DNA of 8,689 bases, taken from contig JAJZLY010000028.1 in NCBI GenBank assembly GCA_021850485.1, positions 1 through 8,689 of the forward strand, written 5' to 3'. The notes beneath the pieces are model-generated. The model was not told the origin of the DNA and made no database searches. It was given only the letters and a program-made list of their open reading frames with translations. This document shows positions 1-5,126 of this stretch, in pieces. Position numbers and translations under genes: made by a program. This DNA is from Bacillota bacterium. Lineage in GTDB: Bacteria > Bacillota > Sulfobacillia > JAJZYS01 > JAJZLH01. Position 1 is the first letter of the stretch; each line of letters begins with the position of its first letter.

Positions 1-417
1 AAGCGACAGCGTTGCAACCTCCACGGCCTGAACCAGACCCGCTCGCCTCGCCTCCACCGGACCACCGAAGCGGATCGCTCGAGAAAGGCACTCGTCGGCC
101 AGAGGGATAGAGAAACTCACCCGATACGAAGCGATGCGACCTTCTGAGAGCTTCTCCATGTCCTTCATGTGCCGAAGGCTCACCTGGACCTGCGTCAGTG
201 TTGGGCGTTCGTTGCCTTCAGCGGCCAGCAACACTGCGCTCTGGAGGTCGCAGATGGCCAGCGCCTTCCATTCCCCTTGGTCAGATAATCTGCAAATCTC
301 GACCGCAACCTCATCTGCGAGTGCTCCCGCCACGCTCCTGCGCCCTTTGGCCATGGCCTGGGATGTCTCAGCCAGCATGTCGTCGATCTCAGTCTTCACT
401 GCCGGCCCCCCATTCAT
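1..417 (-). CDS. Unrecognised element protein, partial (C-terminus beyond left edge)
   Basis: An open minus-strand frame runs from an ATG at 417 to the window edge without a stop, giving about 139 residues. It begins MNGGPAVKTEIDDMLAETSQ and continues as a mixed alpha-helical, soluble-looking protein (for example VSLRHMKDMEKLSEGRIASY around residues 83-102). I see no Walker motif, membrane segment or metal-binding cluster and do not recognise the family. Its ATG overlaps the TGA of the gene before it (ATGA, 414-417), a strong sign of coupled translation and of a real gene. There is no good Shine-Dalgarno before 417; a GTG at 399 follows a GGGGGG run and is an alternative start. Confidence 0.6.
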   Translation of the reverse strand, partial: MNGGPAVKTEIDDMLAETSQAMAKGRRSVAGALADEVAVEICRLSDQGEWKALAICDLQSAVLLAAEGNERPTLTQVQVSLRHMKDMEKLSEGRIASYRVSFSIPLADECLSRAIRFGGPVEARRAGLVQAVEVATLSL

Positions 418-884
418 CGCTCGTACCCGCGGTCGCGGTCCGGGGACCTGGCCGCCTCCGATCGCAGCACCCGGATGGTGCCTCTGGTGACCTGCGCCGG
501 CGTCAGGTTGGGGCAGCTAGTCGCCCCCTCGAGCAGGGCCTGGACGAAGAACGGCGGCAGGTGAGGCCGTTCTTCGCGGCTGTGTCCTTGCCTCAGCTTG
601 GCCTCCCGCACCTCGGCCAGCTTGACGGGTGCCTTGACCCGTTCCTCCCCAAGATCCCGGGCCCGGCTCAGCCGCACCCCGTAGTGCTCCATGCCGACGG
701 TCAGCACCACGTTGACCGGAGCTGCGGCCAGCACGGCCACCTCCTCCAATGTGTGCCGGTGCGCCTTCAGGCCCAGCAGCATGTCTTTGCCACCGTGGCT
801 GTCCACCCACTCCACGAACGCAGCCCGCCGGCGTTCGCTGGCCTCGTGGCGTGCCCGGTGCCCCAGCTCAGTAAAGGTCTGCAC
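414..884 (-). CDS. Unrecognised element protein, 156 aa
   Basis: A soluble, charged protein of about 156 residues that I cannot assign. An N-terminal helical part (HEASERRRAAFVEWVDSHGG) is followed by a hydrophobic stretch (EEVAVLAAAPVNVVLTVGME), an Arg/Glu/Lys-rich region and a basic C-terminus. There is no clear transmembrane helix or catalytic motif. I chose the GTG at 884: it follows GGGGGTGG (890-897), and its distance from the upstream hairpin (21 nt) matches that of the two preceding genes (23 and 25 nt). A TTG at 899 in the same frame is possible, but its only nearby purine run lies inside the hairpin stem. The stop overlaps the start of the next gene by four bases. Confidence 0.6.
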   Translation of the reverse strand: MQTFTELGHRARHEASERRRAAFVEWVDSHGGKDMLLGLKAHRHTLEEVAVLAAAPVNVVLTVGMEHYGVRLSRARDLGEERVKAPVKLAEVREAKLRQGHSREERPHLPPFFVQALLEGATSCPNLTPAQVTRGTIRVLRSEAARSPDRDRGYER

Positions 885-905
885 CACAACCACCCCCAAC
901 GAAGA

Positions 906-935
906 AGGCCCGACCCTCCGAAGAGAGCCGGGCCT
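906..935 (-). terminator. Intergenic hairpin with UUCG tetraloop
   Basis: On the minus strand this is a 13-bp stem (AGGCCCGGCTCTC against GAGGGTCGGGCCT, with two G-U pairs) closed by a C(UUCG)G tetraloop, one of the most stable RNA loops. It lies 13 nt after the stop of the helix-turn-helix gene and is followed by TCTTC, a poor U-tract. It resembles an intrinsic terminator, but no promoter fits between it and the next start, so it may be leaky or serve as an RNA processing or stability element. Two similar hairpins occur at 1728-1757 and 2133-2165. Confidence 0.6.
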
Positions 936-948
936 GGAGTCTCCAGCG

Positions 949-1704
949 TCATTCCCTGTCGTCGACCAGGATGCGCCGGCACAGGGCAGCCACCTGCCGG
1001 GCCAGCTGCGCCGACAGCATCTTCTCCGCCTCCGGAGACGGAGGGATTAGGATCAGGGTCTGCAGGGCCAGTCCGTGCAGATCGAGGGCTTGGGCTCGGG
1101 AGAGGAATGGCGTCGGCGACACGGCCGCAGGATGCTCGACCGGTTCTGCAACGAGTTCACTCAGATGGTTGGCTGGGGTCGTCAACTGAGTGCCCTCGGT
1201 TGGAGCTGCCTCTTCTCCCTGTACCCCTCCGGCTGGCACCAGGTGAGAGCGCCGCCCCGTGGCGACAACTACGGGCTCGGCGCCGTGGGCCAGCCCGTTC
1301 GCCTTGACGGCGACTGCACGCTCTGGTTTGACGGTCTTGTCGTGGTCGGCGCCTTCCGCCCTGGTCCATCCCTCCTGGACTTCCCAGCGCTTCCCGGTTG
1401 CCCAGGTCACGCCCAACTCCTTGCAGATCCTGCTCAGGGTGTAGCCTGCCGCGTACATGGTGCGGCCCTTCTCCCGCAGTTTGGCTGCCCTGTCTCCCAC
1501 GATGTGTGCTGCCACTCCTGACCCTCCTCGCCGCCTCACGATCTCTGCTGGGGCAGCCTCGTGACGGATCACCCGCTGGATCTCCTCGGGCGTCAGCCGG
1601 TAGGTCACCACCGGGCCCGTCTCCTCGAGGATCCGTGCGGCAAGCTGCACCCCCATCAGGTCTGGCTCGAAGCCGCTTCTGCGCAGCCCCTGCGGCAAGA
1701 TCAC
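949..1704 (-). CDS. Helix-turn-helix protein of the element, 251 aa
   Basis: The clearest domain is a helix-turn-helix at about residues 77-114: a basic helix (KLREKGRTMYAAGY), then TLSRICKELGVT and ATGKRWEVQEGW. This 'ICKELGV..xTxKRW..xxGW' pattern resembles resolvase-like HTH units and the N-terminal DNA-binding part of some phage small terminase subunits. A middle region rich in Ala, Gly, Pro and Thr (about 120-200) looks like a linker, and a predicted helical tail (SRAQALDLHGLAL to the C-terminus) could mediate oligomerisation. The GTG at 1704 follows GAGGGGG (1713-1719) with 8-nt spacing. The frame stays open further upstream but would run through a hairpin and the previous gene. A small-terminase role is possible; a regulator or replication-linked DNA binder is equally allowed. 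Confidence 0.65.
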   Translation of the reverse strand: MILPQGLRRSGFEPDLMGVQLAARILEETGPVVTYRLTPEEIQRVIRHEAAPAEIVRRRGGSGVAAHIVGDRAAKLREKGRTMYAAGYTLSRICKELGVTWATGKRWEVQEGWTRAEGADHDKTVKPERAVAVKANGLAHGAEPVVVATGRRSHLVPAGGVQGEEAAPTEGTQLTTPANHLSELVAEPVEHPAAVSPTPFLSRAQALDLHGLALQTLILIPPSPEAEKMLSAQLARQVAALCRRILVDDRE

Positions 1705-1727
1705 GATGCTCACCCCCTCGACAGAAA

Positions 1728-1757
1728 GGCCCCGACCGGAGTTGTCCGGCCGGGGCC
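1728..1757 (-). terminator. Intergenic hairpin followed by TTTCT
   Basis: Minus-strand 12-bp stem (GGCCCCGGCCGG against CCGGTCGGGGCC, one G-U pair) with a 6-nt loop ACAACT, followed by TTTCTGTC. It begins 5 nt past the stop at 1763 and ends 23 nt before the next GTG start at 1704. This is a good intrinsic-terminator shape, yet the next gene's SD sits directly after it. Confidence 0.65.
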
Positions 1758-1762
1758 CAATG

Positions 1763-2107
1763 TCAGCGATCGAGGTCGAAGACCGTCTCCGCCACCCTCG
1801 CCGTGGCGATCCGGCGGTGTCGGGCCAAGACCAGCGTCCAGTCCGCGTTCGCATACTCACGGACCGTCTCATCCATAGCTGCGTGATGCCGGCCACCCGG
1901 ATTCGAGTATGCACGGACGGTCTTCTGGGTCAGGGCCTTGAGCGTGCCGGCAGTGATCCCGACGTCGTGGAGCGTGTGGTCCTCAGCCCCGGGATCCTCG
2001 AGCCGGAGTCTCCACCGCCCCTTCTCCTGGCACGCGAACAGGCTCTGCTGCCGACCCTGGCCGTCCGTGATGGTCCCGATCAGCAGCGCATTGGCGCTCG
2101 GTACCAT
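1763..2107 (-). CDS. Unrecognised element protein, 114 aa
   Basis: A 114-residue protein of unknown function. The N-terminal half looks like a beta-rich small domain (MVPSANALLIGTITDGQGRQ, then SLFACQEKGRWRLRLEDPG). The C-terminal half holds two copies of a short motif, KTVRAYSNP and ETVREYANA, separated by a His-rich turn (GGRHHAAMD), then DWTLVLARHRRIATARVAET. The ATG at 2107 follows GGAGGTGGTGAG (GGAGG at 2119-2123); the spacing from GGAGG is 11 nt, slightly long. The open frame continues upstream to 2275, but that would cross the hairpin at 2133-2165 and part of the preceding gene, so the shorter form is preferred. There are hairpins on both sides. Confidence 0.6.
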   Translation of the reverse strand: MVPSANALLIGTITDGQGRQQSLFACQEKGRWRLRLEDPGAEDHTLHDVGITAGTLKALTQKTVRAYSNPGGRHHAAMDETVREYANADWTLVLARHRRIATARVAETVFDLDR

Positions 2108-2132
2108 GTCTCTCACCACCTCCAACAGAAAG

Positions 2133-2165
2133 AGGCCCCGACAGGGGATTGCCCCGCCGAGGCCT
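2133..2165 (-). terminator. Intergenic hairpin followed by CTTTCT
   Basis: Minus-strand 14-bp stem (AGGCCTCGGCGGGG against CCCTGTCGGGGCCT, with three G-U pairs) and a 5-nt loop CAATC, followed by CTTTCTG. It begins 4 nt after the stop at 2170 and ends 25 nt before the next ATG at 2107. Its 3' arm shares CGGGGCCT and the TTTCTGT tail with the hairpin at 1728-1757. Confidence 0.65.
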
Positions 2166-2169
2166 GCGG

Positions 2170-2454
2170 TCAACGGTGAAGATAGCGAGGCACCGGGGGG
2201 TGTCTCGCCGACCTGGCGCTCTTCGGCTCGCTGGATCCGCGCTTGATCTGAGTAATCAGCGCCTGGTCGAGCCATCTACGGAGCCGCAGGTCGCTCTTCG
2301 CCTCCTCGCGGTTTGAGTAGGCATAGCCACTGTGGCACTCCTCACCGAGGTCGCCACCGAGGATGAACCATGCTCCGGAGAGTCCGCCCTCCGCCTGGTC
2401 GTGCTCACAACGCACCAGCCTGAATCGGGAAGAGGACACACGCCCATCTGCCAT
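2170..2454 (-). CDS. Unrecognised small element protein, 94 aa
   Basis: First gene of the minus-strand series after the attachment site. The start region reads GGAGGTGATGATGATGGCA: four in-frame start codons (GTG 2463, ATG 2460, 2457, 2454) follow GGAGG at 2463-2467, and the ATG at 2454 has the best spacing (8 nt). The protein, MADGRVSSSRFRLVRCEHDQ onward, looks like a small alpha/beta domain (AWFILGGDLGEECHSGYAYS) followed by a helix (NREEAKSDLRLRRWLDQALI) and a basic, probably disordered tail rich in Arg, Ser and Pro. I do not recognise the family. The AYSN motif near the middle also occurs in the next gene. Confidence 0.6.
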   Translation of the reverse strand: MADGRVSSSRFRLVRCEHDQAEGGLSGAWFILGGDLGEECHSGYAYSNREEAKSDLRLRRWLDQALITQIKRGSSEPKSARSARHPPVPRYLHR

Positions 2455-2522
2455 CATCATCACCTCCAGGGTGCTGTCGCCATGTCGCCAAGCGTCGCTA
2501 CCGGTGCCGCGTCATCTGCGCT

Positions 2523-2552
2523 GTCATAGGTTGGCGCGAAAACTGGCGCGAA
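2523..2552. promoter_or_regulatory. Tandem 9-bp direct repeat, candidate integrase-arm or operator site
   Basis: TGGCGCGAA occurs at 2532-2540 and again at 2544-2552, a 12-bp period. It lies about 140 bp inside the proposed att core and 70-100 bp upstream of the first element gene. Tyrosine integrases often bind short direct repeats at such distances, so an arm-type site is one reading. The other is an operator: on the minus strand TATGAC (2523-2528) could be a -10, with TTCGCG (2547-2552) as a weak -35 at 18 bp. The rest of 2455-2689 holds no gene I can support; it contains a hairpin at 2585-2604 (GTC, one mismatch, CCCC stem with TCGC loop). Confidence 0.3.
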
Positions 2553-2689
2553 TCGCGGAGGGCAGACTGCACTTCAACGCAGTAGTCGCCCCTCGCGGGG
2601 AGACGGGAAATGCGCTATCTGAAGAGGGCTGGCGGCCATTCGCGGGGTGTGCTGACCTGACCCCAGGTATAATTCGCAATCAATAGGTC

Positions 2690-2717
2690 GGGGGTTCGAT
2701 TCCCCCCGCCTCCACCA
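2690..2717 (+). ncRNA. ssrA: 3' end fragment of tmRNA gene, proposed attachment site (attR)
   Basis: A complete T-arm is present: GGGGG (2690-2694), the seven-base loop TTCGATT, and CCCCC (2702-2706). It is followed by the 3' strand of an acceptor stem, CGCCTCC (2707-2713), discriminator A and encoded CCA (2715-2717). The ending GCCTCCACCA is typical of bacterial tmRNA. A tRNA 5' strand (GGAGGCG) is absent about 75 bases upstream, and no tmRNA-like 5' end or tag-coding region is seen in the 350 bases upstream. It is therefore a truncated copy, as left by integration into the gene's 3' end. A tRNA fragment is the less likely alternative. Confidence 0.7.
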
Positions 2718-3017
2718 GGTTTAAGTTGCCCAGATTGAGTTCAGAGTGTGCGGCTCCGATCACATGGTCGGGGCCACATTGCGTTGAGCAGACGATAGTC
2801 CGGAGCCGTGGCATGGAATAGTCGGCCGATCTGCTCGCAGCACCGTCAGACCGGCTCGGAACTCGGTTTGCGCTCGATCGGCCGTCCGATCGAATGCTGG
2901 TTGGTCTTTCCCGCCCGCTGCCGTCGTCCACTCCGGCGCTGATGGTCTGGCTATTTCCTCCATCAATGGTGTAACATTGCTTTCATGCTCCGAGATCCAA
3001 TTGGGGAGGCATCTGAA
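2718..3017. other. Chromosomal intergenic stretch with an inverted repeat
   Basis: No gene can be supported in these 300 bases. An 8-bp inverted repeat (TCGATCGG, loop CCGT, CCGATCGA) lies at 2874-2893. It has no T-run immediately after it, so a protein-binding palindrome or RNA hairpin is as likely as a terminator. A possible -10 (TAACAT, 2972-2977) lies upstream of the lysine-rich gene, but no convincing -35 accompanies it. Confidence 0.4.
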
Positions 3018-3197
3018 GTGGCAAAAACCACGGAGACCATGAAGCAGGGGATGAAGGACATGCACGAGACCGCTCAAGCTAAGGTCCAGCAGATGAAGAG
3101 GGTCCTCAACAAGAAGACGAAGGATGCCAAGAAGACGGTGGCTAAGGCCACCAAGACCGTGAAGAAACAGGTGGCAAAGATGGATCGGCCCGGCTAG
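3018..3197 (+). CDS. Lysine-rich histone-H1-like small protein, 59 aa
   Basis: A very basic 59-residue protein with 15 lysines. The first half is amphipathic and methionine/glutamine-rich (MKQGMKDMHETAQAKVQQMK). The second half is a run of Lys-Thr-Ala-Val units (KKTVAKATKTVKKQVAK) that repeats with a period of about seven: V41, V48 and M55 fall on one face. It resembles the tails of histone-H1-like bacterial proteins, so non-specific DNA or RNA binding is plausible. A coiled-coil stress or surface protein is the alternative. The GTG at 3018 has an excellent SD, GGGGAGG (3003-3009), at 8 nt. An in-frame ATG at 2985 would add 11 residues but lacks an SD. It is convergent with the C-S lyase gene. 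Confidence 0.7.
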   Translation: MAKTTETMKQGMKDMHETAQAKVQQMKRVLNKKTKDAKKTVAKATKTVKKQVAKMDRPG

Positions 3198-3211
3198 TTC
3201 GTGAACTAGCC
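3192..3211. terminator. Palindromic hairpin between convergent genes
   Basis: GGCTAGTT-CGTG-AACTAGCC forms a perfect 8-bp stem, with the stop codon of the lysine-rich gene inside the 5' arm. It lies between two converging genes and is symmetrical, so it may end transcription from both sides. No T-tract follows on either strand, so efficiency as an intrinsic terminator is uncertain. Confidence 0.45.
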
Positions 3212-3226
3212 TAGTCGGCCCAGCAA

Positions 3227-4432
3227 CTACCCATCGAGTCTGGGTGCGTGCATCCGGCTGGTCGGTCGATAGCGGATTGCGTGTTCCATCTTCTCGAGGG
3301 CAGCCAACAAGGTGCTCTTTGGCATTGCCGCGTTTAGCCGTAAGAAGCCGCTGCCGCCAGGCCCGAACTGGTGACCGCCGTCCAAACCTAGGCCAGCCTC
3401 TTGTACAAAAAACCGCTCCAGGGCGTCTCCTTCCATGGCCAGGGGCCGGCAATCGAGCCACATCAGATAAGTCGCGTCCGGCGGGCGCACTGTGATCTCT
3501 GGGATCTCGTTTTGGATGAACGAACAGGCCAGATCCACATTTTGCTTGAGGTAGGCAAGGAGCTGGTCGAGCCACTCCTCGCCGTGGTTGTATGCAGCCA
3601 CCAGAGCGGTCACAGCCAGCGGGTTCATGCCCCACAGGTGGTAGTCGTGGAGCCAGCGGTCATAGTCTTGGCGCAGGCGAGCATCTGGGATGATCGCCAC
3701 TGCCGTCTGCATGCCAGCTAAGTTAAATGTCTTACTGGGGGAAACGCAGGTCACGGAGTGATTGGCGAATTCCTCGGAAATGCTGGCAAACGGCACATGA
3801 GGCACGTCGCCCAAGACCAAATCGGCATGCACCTCGTCAGCGATTACCAAGACACCGTGGCGGATACAGATCTCTCCCAGGCGGGTCAGTTCCTCGCGGC
3901 TCCACACCTGGCCGATCGGGTTATGCGGATTGCACAAGAACAGCAATTTGGCCGAGCGCGCCTTTTCCTCGAGGTCGGCAAAATCCATGGTGTAACGCTC
4001 GCCATCGTACTGGAGGGGGTTGAACACCGTTTGCCGTCCCAGCGCCGTCAGCACAGCCTTGAACTGATGGTAGACAGGCGGCTGGATGATGACGCCGTCA
4101 CCCGGGCGAGTAAAGGCACTGACCATCAGGCTCAGACCGGCAACAACACCGGGGCTGTGACACAGCCACTCCGGACGCGGTGCGAATTTGTGCCGGCGCA
4201 TCTGCCAGGAGATTACCGCCTGCTGATAGTCCTCGCCCGTCTTTGTGTAGCCAAAGACGCCATGGCGGATCCGCTCGGCCAGTGCGTCGAGCACCGGCTG
4301 AGGGGCCGGAAAGTCCATGTCCGCCACCCACAGCGGGATGACATCCGCCGCCCCAAATCGGGCCAGCCGGCCATCCCATTTGATCGATCCGGTCCCCTCC
4401 CGGCTGATCGGGCGGTCAAAGTCATAGTGCAG
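3227..4432 (-). CDS. patB: PatB/MalY-type PLP-dependent C-S beta-lyase
   Basis: A fold-type I PLP enzyme of the aminotransferase class I/II, PatB/MalY branch, which cleaves the C-S bond of cystathionine or other cysteine conjugates to a thiol (homocysteine from cystathionine), pyruvate and ammonia; cytosolic. Family marks, numbered from the CTG start: HYDFDRPISREGTGSIKWD at the N-terminus, PLWVADMDFPAP, GVFGYT, CNPHNPIGQ (167-174 region), ADEVHAD (198-204) with the PLP-binding Asp, SPSKTFNLAG with Schiff-base Lys234, and the carboxylate-binding Arg365 in GFLRLNAA. The length of 401 aa is close to the family norm. The start is unusual: CTG at 4432 lies 8 nt after AAGGAGG and gives the usual family N-terminus. 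An ATG at 4504 would add 24 atypical residues with GGAGG 16 nt away. Homologues can also act as aminotransferases or cysteine desulfhydrases. Confidence 0.9.
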   Translation of the reverse strand: MHYDFDRPISREGTGSIKWDGRLARFGAADVIPLWVADMDFPAPQPVLDALAERIRHGVFGYTKTGEDYQQAVISWQMRRHKFAPRPEWLCHSPGVVAGLSLMVSAFTRPGDGVIIQPPVYHQFKAVLTALGRQTVFNPLQYDGERYTMDFADLEEKARSAKLLFLCNPHNPIGQVWSREELTRLGEICIRHGVLVIADEVHADLVLGDVPHVPFASISEEFANHSVTCVSPSKTFNLAGMQTAVAIIPDARLRQDYDRWLHDYHLWGMNPLAVTALVAAYNHGEEWLDQLLAYLKQNVDLACSFIQNEIPEITVRPPDATYLMWLDCRPLAMEGDALERFFVQEAGLGLDGGHQFGPGGSGFLRLNAAMPKSTLLAALEKMEHAIRYRPTSRMHAPRLDG

Positions 4433-4511
4433 TCGGCTCTCCTCCTTCGTCTGATCGCACGGCCTGCGGCCTTGGTCCAGGGTAAACGATGCGGAAAACT
4501 CCATCCATCAC
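4422..4511 (-). CDS. Possible 29-codon leader ORF overlapping the C-S lyase start
   Basis: A GTG at 4511 follows GGAGG (4521-4525) with 9-nt spacing and opens a short frame (VMDGVFRIVYPGPRPQAVRS, then DEGGEPTAL). Its TGA at 4422-4424 lies just past the lyase's proposed CTG start at 4432. The overlap would suit translational coupling to a weak start codon. There is no run of Met or Cys codons to suggest attenuation by amino-acid starvation. It may equally be chance. Confidence 0.3.
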   Translation of the reverse strand: MMDGVFRIVYPGPRPQAVRSDEGGEPTAL

Positions 4512-4538
4512 GATACGCCGCCTCCAGGCGGTCCCCTG

Positions 4539-4775
4539 TCAGTGCGGCGAGTTTAGCCTTGCCTGATCTTGGTGCAAGAGCCACCATTTGCGCAGGGCGA
4601 GCACGGCCCAAACGGCCTCCACCACGCCGAAGGGCCAGGTTCCGGCCAGCCAACCGTACAAAGACGACATGGCGCAGGCCATCGCGAACCAAAACGTGAA
4701 CCGCACGGCACGCGGTTCAAGGGCGTAAAACACCATCATCAAGAACACCGCGATTGCACCGTACACGGTCAACAC
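4539..4775 (-). CDS. Small three-helix membrane protein, 78 aa (CBU_0592-like)
   Basis: Three hydrophobic segments cover almost the whole protein: about residues 3-19 (VYGAIAVFLMMVFYAL), 26-43 (FTFWFAMACAMSSLYGWL) and 46-61 (TWPFGVVEAVWAVLAL). A basic, aromatic end follows (RKWWLLHQ). The turn 'GTWPFGVVEAVW' and the overall plan recall the short CBU_0592-like membrane proteins, whose role is unknown. GTG at 4775 follows GGAGG with 7-nt spacing and fixes the start. The frame remains open upstream to 4994, but that extension is Cys/His/Arg-rich, lacks an SD and looks like non-coding read-through. The gene is upstream of the C-S lyase on the same strand (106 nt gap), so co-transcription is possible. 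Confidence 0.7.
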   Translation of the reverse strand: MLTVYGAIAVFLMMVFYALEPRAVRFTFWFAMACAMSSLYGWLAGTWPFGVVEAVWAVLALRKWWLLHQDQARLNSPH

Positions 4776-5126
4776 GGCGCCACCTCCTGGGTCGTTTGCA
4801 TGTCCACGCCTTTGGCTGTGGTGGGATCCCTTTTGCTCTAGCCAGACCGACGCAGCATCGTCATCGACCGGCCAGTTAGCGGAAGCGACTTGGCACGGGC
4901 AGGCCGCATGTCCACACGGCTTCCGCCGAGTGCACTCCAGTAGATGGTACCCTTTCCCCGAGCCTTCGGTTTTATGGGCGAAGCCTGGGCCCAAAATTCA
5001 ATCCACGCCAACGCTAAGCCAGCGGATGGAGGACTGACGACCACGGCTCAGCACCCGGACGGCCAGGGTTCTCGTGGCCAGCCCTGAATTGCAGCTAGAA
5101 ATGCTCCCTTTTGAGGAGGCACGCGG
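4776..5126. other. Divergent intergenic region, no gene supported
   Basis: This roughly 350-base gap separates the divergent membrane-protein and SDR genes and should hold both promoters, but I see no convincing -35/-10 pair. Near the SDR gene two mutually exclusive small hairpins can form: GGCCA (5061-5065) with TGGCC (5075-5079), or AGGG (5065-5068) with CCCT (5081-5084). They are short, so a regulatory role is only a possibility. The SDR ribosome binding site (GGAGG, 5115-5119) closes the region. Confidence 0.4.

Larger units (their letters stand above)
1..2717. mobile_element. Right end of an integrative element or prophage inserted at ssrA 3' end (partial)
   Basis: The segment ends at a bare tmRNA-type 3' end (2690-2717) with no matching 5' half, the usual scar of a tyrosine-recombinase element that inserted into a tRNA or tmRNA gene. 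The gene fragment points right, so the element should lie to its left. What is there fits: five short, tightly packed minus-strand genes, none recognisable as housekeeping, one with a helix-turn-helix, separated by hairpins. No integrase, capsid, portal, large terminase or conjugation gene is visible in these 2.7 kb, so phage, satellite and ICE cannot be told apart. The left boundary and the intact ssrA copy would lie outside the window. The element reading is inference; the truncated RNA end is seen directly. Confidence 0.55.

Noticed and set aside
198-1307. Long plus-strand frame of 369 codons
   Set aside because: It lies antisense to three minus-strand genes that have SD sites and ATGA coupling; its Pro/Arg/Ser-rich translation is typical of a shadow frame in GC-rich DNA.
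1705-1914. 70-codon N-terminal extension of the helix-turn-helix gene
   Set aside because: It would run through the hairpin at 1728-1757 and the upstream gene; a good SD places the start at 1704.
2108-2275. N-terminal extension of the 114-aa element protein
   Set aside because: It crosses the hairpin at 2133-2165 and the end of the previous gene; ATG 2107 has its own SD.
2340-2689. Full-length tmRNA or tRNA ending at 2717
   Set aside because: No 5' acceptor strand, D-arm or tag-peptide region is found upstream, so only the 3' fragment is reported.
2680-2931. Minus-strand 83-aa open frame ending in LVEAGGIEPPTY
   Set aside because: The GGIEPP ending is the reverse complement of the tRNA-like T-arm and acceptor end, a well-known spurious translation; there is no SD or coding character.
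2760-3635. Minus-strand frame of 291 codons across the lysine-rich gene and lyase end
   Set aside because: It overlaps two supported genes and an intergenic region and is low-complexity.
3758-4699. Plus-strand frame of 313 codons opposite the C-S lyase
   Set aside because: The opposite strand encodes an unmistakable PLP enzyme; this translation has no recognisable domain.
4776-4994. Cys/His-rich extension of the small membrane protein (CTRRKPCGHAACPC)
   Set aside because: It looked like a zinc-binding segment, but GTG 4775 has a well-spaced GGAGG, while the extension has no SD and non-coding composition.
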